Positions 8,801 to 15,852 are shown, counted from the stretch's first letter. The stretch: 22,456 nucleotides of DNA from Euryarchaeota archaeon UBA121 (GCA_002499865.1 DANL01000050.1:2467-24922), one strand, 5' to 3'. Notes: generated by a model from the sequence alone, not told the origin. Made by a program: numbers and translations.

Positions 8801-9384
8801 AGTGGACGTTCACGGGCTCGGGCAGTAGAACTGTTAGCATGACAGCCGTTGACGAGGGGGTCGGTTCCTCAATTGCTCTTACAGTAATTATCACTGAAGC
8901 TCCGTTCAGTCTAGGGGAGTTCGTGGCTTCTTATGGGTTAATAATAGTAGTAATGTTGATTATTTCCATTGCTGGAGCGGTTTTTGCAATCAGGAATAGG
9001 CAGAGTAATATCGAATCCTTAGATCCTCAAGTTGACCACACTAGTAGATTGAAGAAGGTATCCGTGGATGATGCATTTGACGATCCGGAATATGACCCAT
9101 TCGATGAAAAAAGTAGAAATGAAGGGCCAAAAACTGGACTAGAGGATTCAGGAGAGCCCGTTCCTGAAATTCAAACTGACGAGGAAATTGAGTCTGTTTC
9201 GCAAGAGGTAGTGATACCTGACGACGTAAGTAGTATTCTTTTGGATGAGGAAGAATCTGAAGGAGAGGGTTCTCTCGAGAAAGTTGAGAAGGAAGAGCTA
9301 CAGGAGGACGTCTCGGAGAGTGTCGCTATGTCCTTAGAAGACGCTCTGGATGATGAAGACATAGAAGCACTCTTTGAGGAGTAG
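5848..9384 (+). CDS. Large secreted, membrane-anchored PKD-domain surface protein
   Basis: This 1178-residue protein has a signal peptide or anchor (about residues 5-23) and an N-terminal domain with WQVGDRWVYDG (53-63) and FPLTVGDYWS (188-197). A CARDB/APHP-like domain follows (about 405-525). Five PKD/Ig-like repeats come next, at about 528-618, 619-713, 714-820, 821-923 and 924-1018, most ending in an I-R/Q-N-x-x-P linker. One membrane helix (1030-1050) precedes a 128-residue, strongly acidic cytoplasmic tail ending EDALDDEDIEALFEE. Most of the chain would be outside the cell. PKD domains usually mediate protein or polysaccharide contacts; no catalytic motif was seen. The SepF-like gene starts 14 bases downstream, so the pair is probably co-transcribed and a role at the cell surface or division site is possible. 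Confidence 0.85.
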   Translation: MSKSLASAIMVVILLSSQSVLMFYSDEMESMGEDNSKLETVSRNIAITDVPTWQVGDRWVYDGYLDVGEFVSSSGVSTNVQFLTGTLDRTVTDIYTMIVDNRSTLVYEAESIGTYEAQNVNLDGNTGDLDIEMQTTELVRASDLAVIEQEATIDIDFGYRIFWWTIDIDVAELTITQTYSPPTEGYDFPLTVGDYWSSSYYQETDYEGSSDFVDIPDDSQSSESRSWQVMSRGAPGTSFASCQQSYNVTTFDSNGSADGYRWFCPAVRGDVSSSTDIIDGINAFHELETYQAGRSKQISIEFEYPLSPLDFDTSAWANVTQNGQPVSGQELEFRYGIDGDIRTVTTSSNGSVNIAFNTGNSVDDSTGGSEAGSHGVIAWIPSQNIVGASTITIDPNVSSIDLVALSEGVTVDRARGQSTTTLASSTGFNAVPGDILKFYVPIQNRGLMTSPSTTMNVVSPDGSTQTVQVPSLDSLEQSIVDVNWTVRNSHPVGEITLSFQVDPDELISDDGDRTNNNGVFSLFIGRLPVVSLDMPDQSLTKSEVLLDGSGSYDEDGGDLSCMFTMTIPGGNSVSSTEEDCIFEHTWDDDGTYDVQLSITDDENDEVVVVQSIEILNRPPEISIGSEYEWTYVLSPIQFNVEERSDVDTQTPQAPMDILWDSTYPCDEGQVGIYCTVTPDVEGNYTIRVEAVDDDDDIGYSNKTIEVRNIAPTNPRAEIWMGGNRMIPDSRGVYMANEGDLLTFEGFADDSQNDLGTLLHIWNPDAENNPDLTINYEGRKSTVEHTYHTSGLHLATLQVVDNDGASTESLIVPIEIQNIDPQITPLAPPLPAAEDSIVSIPVSTIDTSGDMLTLRNCFDLDPMTNSDDSGGSSDDCDLETSMLEKSWPDATTAPTMIVFHVTDDDGSTAMIEIPIDIRNVNPDPRASVSTFSPMEGDVVFFSANGTTDSSYDMENLLYNWDMDTSVDSDGDGNAANDIDIQGKWVEWTFTGSGSRTVSMTAVDEGVGSSIALTVIITEAPFSLGEFVASYGLIIVVMLIISIAGAVFAIRNRQSNIESLDPQVDHTSRLKKVSVDDAFDDPEYDPFDEKSRNEGPKTGLEDSGEPVPEIQTDEEIESVSQEVVIPDDVSSILLDEEESEGEGSLEKVEKEELQEDVSESVAMSLEDALDDEDIEALFEE

Positions 9385-9398
9385 CTCTCGGGCGCCTC

Positions 9399-9869
9399 GT
9401 GGCTAACCTGTTTAGACTACTCGGACTGCCCGATCCGTCAAAGGCTATTGCCTCAAACAACAAGAGGAAGATGATTTCTACTGATCCCGGCCCACAGGAG
9501 GGGGATCTTCATATTGACTTAGGTGAAATGAAGTGGTCGGAAAGAACACTCAGGCATACTCCAAGCGCATCCAGAAACGTAGTCTATCTGAAACCGGATG
9601 GATTGCATAGACTGTCCCTTGAAGGAATGTCAGTACCGCTTTCCAGAGGATGCATGGTGATTGTAGACCTAGGGTCTCTAGCTCATATGCCCAGTCAGAA
9701 AGATGTGTGCAAGAGAAGAGTACAAGAAATGTCAGAGAGACTTGGACTACACGCTTTCGCAATAAATGAGGATGATTCTTTGCTGATGGTACCCGGTGCA
9801 ATGATGAGAGTGGATACGACGAAATACGACCTAGGAATAGGCGGAAATGGTCACTTGTCTGAGTCTTGA
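9399..9869 (+). CDS. sepF: SepF-like cell division protein
   Basis: In archaea SepF anchors FtsZ to the membrane. This 156-residue protein opens with a short amphipathic segment (MANLFRLLGL) like the membrane-targeting helix of SepF, then a variable linker. The SepF core fold spans about residues 59-140: VVYLKPDGLHRLS, the strand CMVIVDLGSL, the helix around VCKRRVQEMSERLGLHAFAIN, and DDSLLMVPGAMM. The pattern of a VIVDL strand, a helix, a glycine turn and a final xLLMVP strand matches archaeal SepF (DUF1621/pfam04472). The start is GTG 9399, 14 bases after the PKD-protein stop. The 3' end overlaps the convergent small gene by 19 bases. The assignment rests on pattern recognition, not a search. 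Confidence 0.7.
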   Translation: MANLFRLLGLPDPSKAIASNNKRKMISTDPGPQEGDLHIDLGEMKWSERTLRHTPSASRNVVYLKPDGLHRLSLEGMSVPLSRGCMVIVDLGSLAHMPSQKDVCKRRVQEMSERLGLHAFAINEDDSLLMVPGAMMRVDTTKYDLGIGGNGHLSES

Positions 9870-10093
9870 TCATTGGGTTCGAAATCTACAGGACCATCCT
9901 CCAACCAAGAGTCTAGATCTCCAGCGGCGACTTCCTCGGCGGCATGTTCTGTAAAATCTCTGTAAACTGCCCACTTGGCTATGGTTTCTTCATCCTCGCC
10001 CCTCTTTCTTTTCCTCCGGATGGACTCATTAGCATAGATTACACATCTCCTTAGGAACCTCTCGACCAAATCCCTTCTTTGGTCAGATTCCAT
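9851..10093 (-). CDS. Small charged protein, uncharacterised
   Basis: This 80-residue soluble protein is rich in Arg/Lys at the front (RRDLVERFLRR, RRKRKRGEDEE) and in Asp/Glu at the end. It contains a pattern of aromatic and acidic residues, KWAVYRDFTEHAAEEV then GDLDSWLED. It is probably helical. I do not recognise a named family. The start is ATG 10093, four bases after the bcp stop and preceded by GAGTGAT, a fair ribosome binding site that overlaps that stop. A longer TTG start at 10105 is less likely. It is the last gene of the minus-strand cluster with bcp and nth, so a link to oxidative stress is possible but untested. Confidence 0.6.
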   Translation of the reverse strand: MESDQRRDLVERFLRRCVIYANESIRRKRKRGEDEETIAKWAVYRDFTEHAAEEVAAGDLDSWLEDGPVDFEPNDQDSDK

Positions 10094-10097
10094 AATA

Positions 10098-10580
10098 TCA
10101 CTCAATTCCTAGATCCGTCATCAGCTGATCAACATGGCCCTTTGTTTTGACTTTGTATCCAACCCAGGATAGTTTACCTTCTTGCGTGATTGCGAATGTT
10201 GATCTGAGAGTACCCATGTATGTCTTTCCATACATGCTCTTCTCCCTCCATGTTCCATACAGGGTATGCAACTCCGCGTCCTCATCCACAATCAAGTCAA
10301 ATGGCAGATCATGTTTGTCAATAAATTTCTCATGTGATTTTGCGGAGTCAGTAGAAACTCCGACTACAATCCAAGACTTATTGGAAATTCTGCTAAAGTT
10401 ATCCCTGAAATCACAAGCCTGCGTTGTACAACCAGGAGTATTATCACGAGGATAGAAGTAAAGAATAGCTCCCTTTCCAGAATCTAAAACCTGTGAAAGA
10501 ACGAACTTAGATCCGTCTGTCAAAGGTGCTTCAAAATCTGGTGCGTCATCTCCAACCATCAATGTGACTACTTCGCTCAT
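10098..10580 (-). CDS. bcp: Bcp-type thioredoxin-dependent peroxiredoxin
   Basis: This enzyme reduces hydrogen peroxide and alkyl hydroperoxides with thiols from thioredoxin or a glutaredoxin-like donor. From ATG 10580 it has 160 residues, typical for the family, and opens with a GDDAPDFEAPLTDG segment. The active-site stretch YPRDNTPGCTTQACDF carries the peroxidatic Cys51 and resolving Cys56 in the C-x4-C spacing of atypical 2-Cys Bcp enzymes. GVSTDSAKSHEKF and STFAITQEGKL are further family landmarks. A TTG at 10625 would add 15 residues and overlap the upstream gene; those residues have no family support. It lies 25 bases downstream of the uncharacterised gene in the nth cluster, which fits a role in oxidative defence. 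Confidence 0.93.
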   Translation of the reverse strand: MSEVVTLMVGDDAPDFEAPLTDGSKFVLSQVLDSGKGAILYFYPRDNTPGCTTQACDFRDNFSRISNKSWIVVGVSTDSAKSHEKFIDKHDLPFDLIVDEDAELHTLYGTWREKSMYGKTYMGTLRSTFAITQEGKLSWVGYKVKTKGHVDQLMTDLGIE

Positions 10581-10605
10581 GTTACTCACTCTACTGCTAG
10601 GTTCT

Positions 10606-11178
10606 TCAAGCCTTTTCTCTGTCAATATGAGAATTGACTATGATGCTAGTGGGGGTCTTTGGTGGACTACTGAACCCAAATGGCTTGGAGAATGATGTTT
10701 TTCCAATTTTTCCGAAGTTCGAGTCGGAAGTTTTTGCCTCTGCGTGAAAAACTCTTGAAAGCCCTCTTATTGAGTACCATTCCCTGCTTCCATCCTTAGC
10801 AATTCCATAGGTGCTTGAGCCGAAAATAGTTTTTCCGAATAGGTTCTCAATGGAAGAGATGAACCATAGTGGCCTTGGAATAGGGAGCGGAAATGATATC
10901 CCCCAAGACATAGAAACTTGCAGATAATCTGTCTTAATAGAAACTTTTTTTCTCTTCCTATTTACGATTATATCTGTTACTACTACGTCATCAAAATCGT
11001 ACAGTGAGGATACAAAATCAGCATGCTCTTTGGAGGGCGACAGTAGTACTCTGTTACCGTCTGGTTTGGACCACATTATGTTGGTGAAGGGCCCCAATGG
11101 CGAATCTGTCCAGTCGCCAATTACCAATGAGTCTCCACTTTCGAAGCCCGAGGAAGTAATCCTGCCACGAAAAATCAT
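10606..11178 (-). CDS. Conserved protein of unknown function
   Basis: This soluble 190-residue protein has no evident signal peptide. Its front half (FRGRITSSGFESGDSLVIGDW, then SPLGPFTNIMW, PDGNRVLLSPS and ADFVSSLYDFDDV) resembles a family of uncharacterised proteins I recall from actinobacteria. The second half (PRPLWFISSIENLFGKTIFG, REWYSIRGLSRVFHAEA) is also well structured, and the C-terminal 30 residues are polar. The start is ATG 11178, eight bases past the nth stop and preceded by GGAAGGT, a good ribosome binding site lying in the last nth codons. A longer start at 11253 would overlap nth by 68 bases and is unlikely. Its place between nth and bcp suggests a link with oxidative damage. 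No catalytic motif was identified. Confidence 0.7.
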   Translation of the reverse strand: MIFRGRITSSGFESGDSLVIGDWTDSPLGPFTNIMWSKPDGNRVLLSPSKEHADFVSSLYDFDDVVVTDIIVNRKRKKVSIKTDYLQVSMSWGISFPLPIPRPLWFISSIENLFGKTIFGSSTYGIAKDGSREWYSIRGLSRVFHAEAKTSDSNFGKIGKTSFSKPFGFSSPPKTPTSIIVNSHIDREKA

Positions 11179-11185
11179 CAAATTA

Positions 11186-11827
11186 CTACCTTCCTTGTCT
11201 AATTCTCTTCTTTGTGGCTGCCCACGAACATATAGGACACCCTGACATGTCATGATTCCTAGCCGGACAATACTCCCTTCCGAAGTAGATAATCTGGAGA
11301 TGTCTTCGATTCCATGTATCCCTTGAGAAAACCTTCTTCAGATCTCTCTCGGTCTTTACTACATTAGTCCCATTGGAAAGGCCCCATCTATCGGCCAGAC
11401 GATGGATATGAGTATCAACAGGAAATGCTGGAACCCCAAAAGCCTGAGACATGACCACACTGGCTGTTTTGTGACCAACTCCTGCCAAAGACTCAAGAAA
11501 ATCCCAATCTGGATATATTTCTCCGCCTGTTTCAATGATTTGCTCTGCCATCTTCTTGAGGTTCTTTGCCTTTGTCGGTGCTAAACCTATCTCTCTGATT
11601 AGAGATCTTATCTCTTCGACTTCAAGTTCAGCCATCTTTTCAGGAGAGTCAGCGATATCAAACAATGCCGGTGTGACTTCATTCACCTTTTTGTCAGTAG
11701 TTTGAGCAGAAAGCATCACTGCGACAAGTAAAGTGTAACTGTCTTTGTGATCCAGAGGTATTGGTGTTTCTGGGTATAGTGAGTCTAGTTGCTCGCCTAT
11801 TCTCTGGGCCTTTTCGGATCTTTTCAC
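11186..11827 (-). CDS. nth: Endonuclease III (base-excision DNA glycosylase)
   Basis: This enzyme removes oxidised pyrimidines from DNA and cuts the abasic site. It has 213 residues, close to E. coli Nth. The early motif LLVAVMLSAQTTDKKVN, the helix-hairpin-helix LAGVGHKTA with catalytic Lys120, and FPVDTHIHRLADRWGL with catalytic Asp138 are all present at the E. coli numbering. The C-terminal cluster region is odd: Cys187, Cys197 and Cys200 are present (spacing C-x9-C-x2-C), but no fourth cysteine follows PICSWAATKKR, so the usual four-cysteine [4Fe-4S] site is incomplete. His191 might substitute. The start overlaps the stop of the upstream membrane-protein gene by four bases, indicating translational coupling. 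Confidence 0.93.
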   Translation of the reverse strand: MKRSEKAQRIGEQLDSLYPETPIPLDHKDSYTLLVAVMLSAQTTDKKVNEVTPALFDIADSPEKMAELEVEEIRSLIREIGLAPTKAKNLKKMAEQIIETGGEIYPDWDFLESLAGVGHKTASVVMSQAFGVPAFPVDTHIHRLADRWGLSNGTNVVKTERDLKKVFSRDTWNRRHLQIIYFGREYCPARNHDMSGCPICSWAATKKRIRQGR

Positions 11828-12033
11828 TGTTCTTCCACCCTACTTGATCTCATTCCAAAAAGAAACGCCGCAAACATGCAGGAAAGAGGGATTCCATAGC
11901 ATGGCAGATACATCCATGATTCCCACTCAGTGGTATTTGTACTGCCTCCAATAACAAGATATGCAAGAGCACCTATTATTATCGCTGGAAGTAGCGCGAT
12001 TAAGCTAAGTGTGAGCCCGCGCAGTAAACTCAT
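11824..12033 (-). CDS. Small two-helix membrane protein, uncharacterised
   Basis: This 69-residue protein has membrane segments at about residues 8-30 and 42-61, a basic N-terminus (MSLLRG) and a basic-acidic end (MRSSRVEEQ). The short outside loop is polar (STNTTEWESW). I recognise no family. Its ATGA overlap with nth makes it the first gene of the minus-strand cluster, so the promoter for nth and bcp probably lies in the roughly 100-base gap upstream. Confidence 0.6.
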   Translation of the reverse strand: MSLLRGLTLSLIALLPAIIIGALAYLVIGGSTNTTEWESWMYLPCYGIPLSCMFAAFLFGMRSSRVEEQ

Positions 12034-12132
12034 GCTACCCGGTTACGCTTTCTTTTGATGAAGGTTCGTTATTTGCCGTATTCTAATGCCTATCTCCCCA
12101 ACGCTCACAAGTGTTTGCCAGTTAGGAAGTTC

Positions 12133-12471
12133 ATGAATAGTGGTCTGGTCGATACAATAGAGTCCCTTTCACTAGGAATGTGCGGCATAGCAGTTATTCT
12201 ATGGATGTCCATAGGTACATTCTCGAGGAGTATGAAAGGAGAGATATTCGCTCAGAGAACCATTGCTACCCTGTGTGTAGTTTCTGCATTTCTTTTAGTC
12301 ATACTAAATTTCATGGGAGGAGAACTCTGGGGATCGAAGTCAGTGGCGCTTCCTATGGCGCTTGTAGCAGTCATTGTAGCAATATCAGCTTCTATGAGCC
12401 TGAAAGGAAAGGATGTTCAAGGCGAGGCTAATCCACATCAAATTATGAAGATGAAGAAAGAAAATCGTTAG
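12133..12471 (+). CDS. Small three-helix membrane protein, uncharacterised
   Basis: From ATG 12133 the protein has 112 residues with membrane segments at about 11-29, 43-62 and 70-89 and a charged, lysine-rich C-terminus (MKMKKENR). I chose this start because AGGAAG lies six bases before it and the extra N-terminal residues of the longer version (ATG 12058, 137 residues) look non-coding. The longer form cannot be ruled out. The 3' end overlaps the convergent NifU-like gene by four bases (TTAG). No family was recognised. Confidence 0.55.
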   Translation: MNSGLVDTIESLSLGMCGIAVILWMSIGTFSRSMKGEIFAQRTIATLCVVSAFLLVILNFMGGELWGSKSVALPMALVAVIVAISASMSLKGKDVQGEANPHQIMKMKKENR

Positions 12472-12746
12472 CTCTCTCCACCTATCTTATCATCGATGAA
12501 GGATCTCATGTAAGCAGGAAGTTCGCCGTTGACAAATATTACATCATTGACTTCTTCTAATTTCATCAGAGAGTAGTAGATTTGCATTGCCGTCATAGGG
12601 GTAGCACTACATCCGGTACAACCGCCCTCTAGAGAAATAGAAATTACTCCTGCAGTAGTATCTATGACATTCACAACCCCATCATGGGCATCAAGAACTG
12701 CTTGAACCGGCCCTACAGAATCCAGTATCAACTGCTTATCTACCAT
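12468..12746 (-). CDS. NifU-like iron-sulfur cluster scaffold protein
   Basis: This 92-residue protein (from ATG 12746) consists of a single NifU C-terminal domain, which carries iron-sulfur clusters to target proteins. The signature is LEGGCTGCSATPMT with Cys43 and Cys46, preceded by the typical opening LDSVGPVQAVLDAHDGVVNVI. The length matches free-standing Nfu domains. A TTG at 12788 would add 14 residues of no family likeness. Possible clients in this window are the Fe-S oxidoreductase and endonuclease III; this is inference. It is divergent from the amidotransferase gene. Confidence 0.85.
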   Translation of the reverse strand: MVDKQLILDSVGPVQAVLDAHDGVVNVIDTTAGVISISLEGGCTGCSATPMTAMQIYYSLMKLEEVNDVIFVNGELPAYMRSFIDDKIGGES

Positions 12747-12806
12747 ACCCGCCTCATACCTCTGTACATACGGGGGGCTTTCAAGCAATCGCCTCTTCCC
12801 ACAGGT

Positions 12807-13709
12807 ATGAGTCGTACTATGCGTGTACTCTTACTCGACCTTCTTGTTGAAAGATCCGAATTCGGACATGGGGGTAACCAGGAAGTTATTCAGCCACTTG
12901 CAAAGGAAGGAGATGTCGATATCTTCCTACTCACTCCGCATATGCAATCCAAAGAATCTGGAATCAAAGCGAATGAAGAAGGTCTTTACTTCATGGGAGA
13001 GAAAGATGTTCCAAATTGGGACCATGATTATCCATTCTGGGACAGTTGTGAGGTCCCCATGGGAGGAAATATTGCTAGATTCTACAGAGTAGCACTACCA
13101 TCAGGAATAGAGGACGTAGAAATGGCAAAATGGCTAGAGGAGATAAAAGTCGATGCGGTAGTTTGCTCTGGTTCAAGGAAAAATGTCACGATGTGGGAAG
13201 ATTGGATGGATGGTGCATCGTCTCTAATGAGGGTGTCTTCAAAATCTGGAACTCCGACTCTCGGTATTTGTTTTGGTCACCAACTTCTGTGCAAATCTCT
13301 CGGTGCCGAGGTCACCAGAGCAGAGAGTATGTCAAGTGGGATTTGGAATATGAAACTAAACGAGGAGGGGCGTGAAGATATCTTATTTGATTCACGGAAA
13401 GTGGAAGACGTTGGTCCAGCCGTAGTTTACTCGCATCAAGACCATGTAGTCACTATGCCAGAAAACTCTATCCTACTTGGCTCTGCTTCCCATAACAAGA
13501 TTACTGCAATTAGAGTTCTGGGGATTGATGGGGGCAAGTTACCTGCATGGGGGGTGCAGTTCCATCCAGAAGCAGCTAAGCACAGGATCGAGCGTGCATT
13601 CCAATGGGGCCACATTAGCGAAGCTGAGATGCTATCATTCCAGAGGGACCATGATGGAGCTGGAGTTCTCGATTCTTTTGCCAATGTGGTTTTAGGACAT
13701 GCTCCTTAG
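12807..13709 (+). CDS. Free-standing class I glutamine amidotransferase (GMP synthase GATase-like)
   Basis: This 300-residue protein of the class I GATase fold releases ammonia from glutamine or hydrolyses a gamma-glutamyl bond. The nucleophile elbow is TLGICFGHQLLCKSLG with Cys155. The His-Glu pair is in WGVQFHPEAA (His253, Glu255), so the triad is complete. The N-terminal 110 residues (MRVLLLDLLVERSEFGHGGN onward) and the VVCSGSRKNVTMWEDWM segment are specific to this protein. No synthetase domain is attached, and no ammonia-acceptor gene adjoins it. The closest general type is the GMP-synthase-like amidotransferase domain found alone in many genomes. The start is ATG 12807; ATG 12819 is an alternative. 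It is not the same gene as the PuuD-like fragment at the left edge. Confidence 0.8.
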   Translation: MSRTMRVLLLDLLVERSEFGHGGNQEVIQPLAKEGDVDIFLLTPHMQSKESGIKANEEGLYFMGEKDVPNWDHDYPFWDSCEVPMGGNIARFYRVALPSGIEDVEMAKWLEEIKVDAVVCSGSRKNVTMWEDWMDGASSLMRVSSKSGTPTLGICFGHQLLCKSLGAEVTRAESMSSGIWNMKLNEEGREDILFDSRKVEDVGPAVVYSHQDHVVTMPENSILLGSASHNKITAIRVLGIDGGKLPAWGVQFHPEAAKHRIERAFQWGHISEAEMLSFQRDHDGAGVLDSFANVVLGHAP

Positions 13710-13724
13710 TTGCCTTCAATAGTG

Positions 13725-13731
13725 TTTTTTT
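13725..13731 (+). terminator. T7 tract after the amidotransferase gene
   Basis: Seven Ts start 16 bases after the stop, with no hairpin before them. This fits archaeal intrinsic termination and lies just before the TATA box of the pyrophosphatase gene. Confidence 0.5.
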
Positions 13732-13740
13732 ACGGCTTGA

Positions 13741-13749
13741 ATTATAAGT
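13741..13749 (+). promoter_or_regulatory. TATA box of the pyrophosphatase gene
   Basis: ATTATAAGT is a good archaeal TATA match centred about 41 bases before ATG 13786. Transcription would start near 13772, giving a short leader of about 14 bases. Confidence 0.55.
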
Positions 13750-13785
13750 GGGACTTTTGTCGCGGGACCGATACAGGTTGATACC

Positions 13786-15840
13786 ATGATAGAAGGAGAG
13801 ACACTAGGGACAATTGGAATGGGAGTAGGCGTATTCGGCCTACTTGTCGCATTCATGCTATACAGGAAAGTTGATTCAATAGAGATTGAGAACAAGACAG
13901 TTGCAAAAATCACTGAGCGTATTCAAGATGGAGCCATGGCTTTCATGGTCGCTGAATACAGAATGCTCGCCATATTCATAGCTGTCGTAGCCGCTCTTTT
14001 GTTTGTTGGTGGGAGCTATAATGATGACCTTGGAATGGAGACAACTGTAGCATTCATAATAGGTGCGCTATGCAGTGGAGCCGCAGGATTCAGTGGAATG
14101 AAATCTGCCACTAGCGCCAATGGTAGAACGGCCCAGGCAGCGGCTAGTGGAGGCCAGGCCGCCGCACTAACCACCTCATACAATGGAGGAGCCGTGATGG
14201 GCCTAGCAGTTGGAGGACTGGGACTATTTGGAATCTCATTGATGTTCTACTTCACGGAGACAGATTTCCTAACAGTGGCTAATATTGCTGGATTTGGCAT
14301 GGGTGCATCATCAATTGCTCTCTTCGCTCGCGTTGGAGGCGGTATATACACCAAAGCCGCTGATGTTGGAGCTGATCTGGTAGGAAAAGTCGAGGCTGGA
14401 ATACCTGAGGATGACCCGAGAAATCCTGGCGTTATTGCAGATAACGTTGGTGACAACGTAGGCGATGTAGCTGGCATGGGCGCTGATATCTTCGAGTCTT
14501 TCGTTGGCTCGATAATTGCAGCCATGGTAATAGCCGCGGCGAGCAGTGAATTGGGGTCGGATTACCTGAAGATTCCAATCGCACTAGCCATTGTCGGATA
14601 CTTGGCATCTATTATCGGCGTATTCTCGATTTCAGCGATGAAGAACATGGATGCTGGTGCAGCTCTCAGGAACACTACGTTCATCGCGGCAGGACTTTTC
14701 ATCGGAGGAGGATATCTCGTCTTGGGCGAGTTAGGACTAGATCAGACAGTAGTTTGGGCGGTTGCCATTGGCAGTGTAGTAGGCATTCTAATCGGCCTAA
14801 TTACCGAATATTACACTGGTATAGAACCTGTATTTGGGTTCCAAGTCAAGGCCATCCCATACATCGGCGAAGCATCAAAGACCGGAAGTGCGACCAATGC
14901 CATCGCCGGCCTTGCGGTTGGAATGGAGTCTGTATTGATCCCAGTTCTTCTGATGGCCGCTGGAATTTACGGTGCCAATGATGTGATGGGCGGTGGCGAC
15001 GCTGGCCTATACGGAATCGCAATGGCTGCGATGGGAATGCTAGGTACTGTTGGTGTTACCATGACTGTGGACGCCTACGGGCCAGTGGCAGATAACGCAG
15101 GAGGAATCGCGGAGATGTCAGGACTGGGCAAAGAAGTACGCGATATCACTGACGGGCTAGATTCGATTGGGAACACCACTGCTGCGATCGGAAAGGGGTT
15201 CGCTATAGGAAGCGCGGCCCTAACGGCCCTAGCCCTGTTTGCGGCCTACAAGACGAGCGCCGGCTTGGATGCTGCTGATCTATCCCTGACTAATCCAGAG
15301 GTAGTGATCGGGCTCCTTATCGGTGGCGCCCTTCCATTCGTAGTGGCTGCAATGACGATGAAGTCTGTCGGCCGTGCTGCTGAAGCGATGATTGTGGAGA
15401 TTCGCAGGCAATTCAGGGAGATAGATGGCCTTCTTGAGGGCAAAGAGGGCGTCGAGCCGGACAGCGCCACATGCGTAGATATCTCGACACAGGCCGCTCT
15501 GCGTGAGATGGTGATGCCCGGACTAGTGGCAATTTCCAGTCCAGTGATCATTGGACTAGTGCTGGGTCCTGCCGCTCTTGGCGGTACATTGGCCGGTGCT
15601 ACAGCTACTGGAGTTCTGTTGGCACTATTCATGGCCAATGCAGGAGGAGCTTGGGACAATGCAAAGAAGGCTATTGAGCAGGGAGAAATTGATGGAGCAG
15701 AAAAGGGAGATGACGCTCACTCGGCTGCTGTTGTTGGGGATACCATTGGAGATCCTTTCAAGGACACTAGTGGACCTTCCCTGAATATTCTAATCAAGCT
15801 GATGTCAATAGTATCGGTTGTTATCGCTGGATTACTCTGA
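13786..15840 (+). CDS. hppA: Membrane-bound ion-pumping pyrophosphatase, K+-dependent type, possibly Na+-pumping
   Basis: This protein hydrolyses pyrophosphate and uses the energy to pump H+ or Na+ across the membrane. It has 684 residues and about 16 membrane helices, the normal size. The pyrophosphate site is seen in ADVGADLVGKVEAGIPEDDP (residues 192-211) and ADNVGDNVGDVAGMGAD (218-234), with further acidic motifs at TVDAYGPVADNAGG and DDAHSAAVVGDTIGDPFKD. GNTTAAIG (462-469) has Ala466 and Gly469, the pattern of K+-dependent enzymes; K+-independent ones have Lys and Thr. The gate glutamate lies in DIFESFVGSI (Glu237), the position seen in Na+-pumping enzymes such as those of Thermotoga and Methanosarcina, not shifted by one turn as in plant H+ pumps. 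The ion therefore needs testing. The gene has its own TATA box and is followed 45 bases later by a lipoprotein gene. Confidence 0.95.
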   Translation: MIEGETLGTIGMGVGVFGLLVAFMLYRKVDSIEIENKTVAKITERIQDGAMAFMVAEYRMLAIFIAVVAALLFVGGSYNDDLGMETTVAFIIGALCSGAAGFSGMKSATSANGRTAQAAASGGQAAALTTSYNGGAVMGLAVGGLGLFGISLMFYFTETDFLTVANIAGFGMGASSIALFARVGGGIYTKAADVGADLVGKVEAGIPEDDPRNPGVIADNVGDNVGDVAGMGADIFESFVGSIIAAMVIAAASSELGSDYLKIPIALAIVGYLASIIGVFSISAMKNMDAGAALRNTTFIAAGLFIGGGYLVLGELGLDQTVVWAVAIGSVVGILIGLITEYYTGIEPVFGFQVKAIPYIGEASKTGSATNAIAGLAVGMESVLIPVLLMAAGIYGANDVMGGGDAGLYGIAMAAMGMLGTVGVTMTVDAYGPVADNAGGIAEMSGLGKEVRDITDGLDSIGNTTAAIGKGFAIGSAALTALALFAAYKTSAGLDAADLSLTNPEVVIGLLIGGALPFVVAAMTMKSVGRAAEAMIVEIRRQFREIDGLLEGKEGVEPDSATCVDISTQAALREMVMPGLVAISSPVIIGLVLGPAALGGTLAGATATGVLLALFMANAGGAWDNAKKAIEQGEIDGAEKGDDAHSAAVVGDTIGDPFKDTSGPSLNILIKLMSIVSVVIAGLL

Positions 15841-15852
15841 TAATCAAAGCGT

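Noticed and set aside
7440..8900. Possible DNA-level tandem repeat array in the PKD region
   Set aside because: The repeats are visible only as diverged protein domains; no near-identical DNA units were seen.
10581..10625. Longer Bcp starting at TTG 10625
   Set aside because: The family starts close to ATG 10580, and the extension would overlap the upstream gene.
12684..12806. N-terminal extension of the amidotransferase frame
   Set aside because: It overlaps the NifU-like gene on the other strand and its residues have no family likeness; ATG 12807 is better.
15246..15659. 137-codon minus-strand frame inside hppA
   Set aside because: An Ala/Pro/Ser-rich antisense shadow of a strongly conserved gene.
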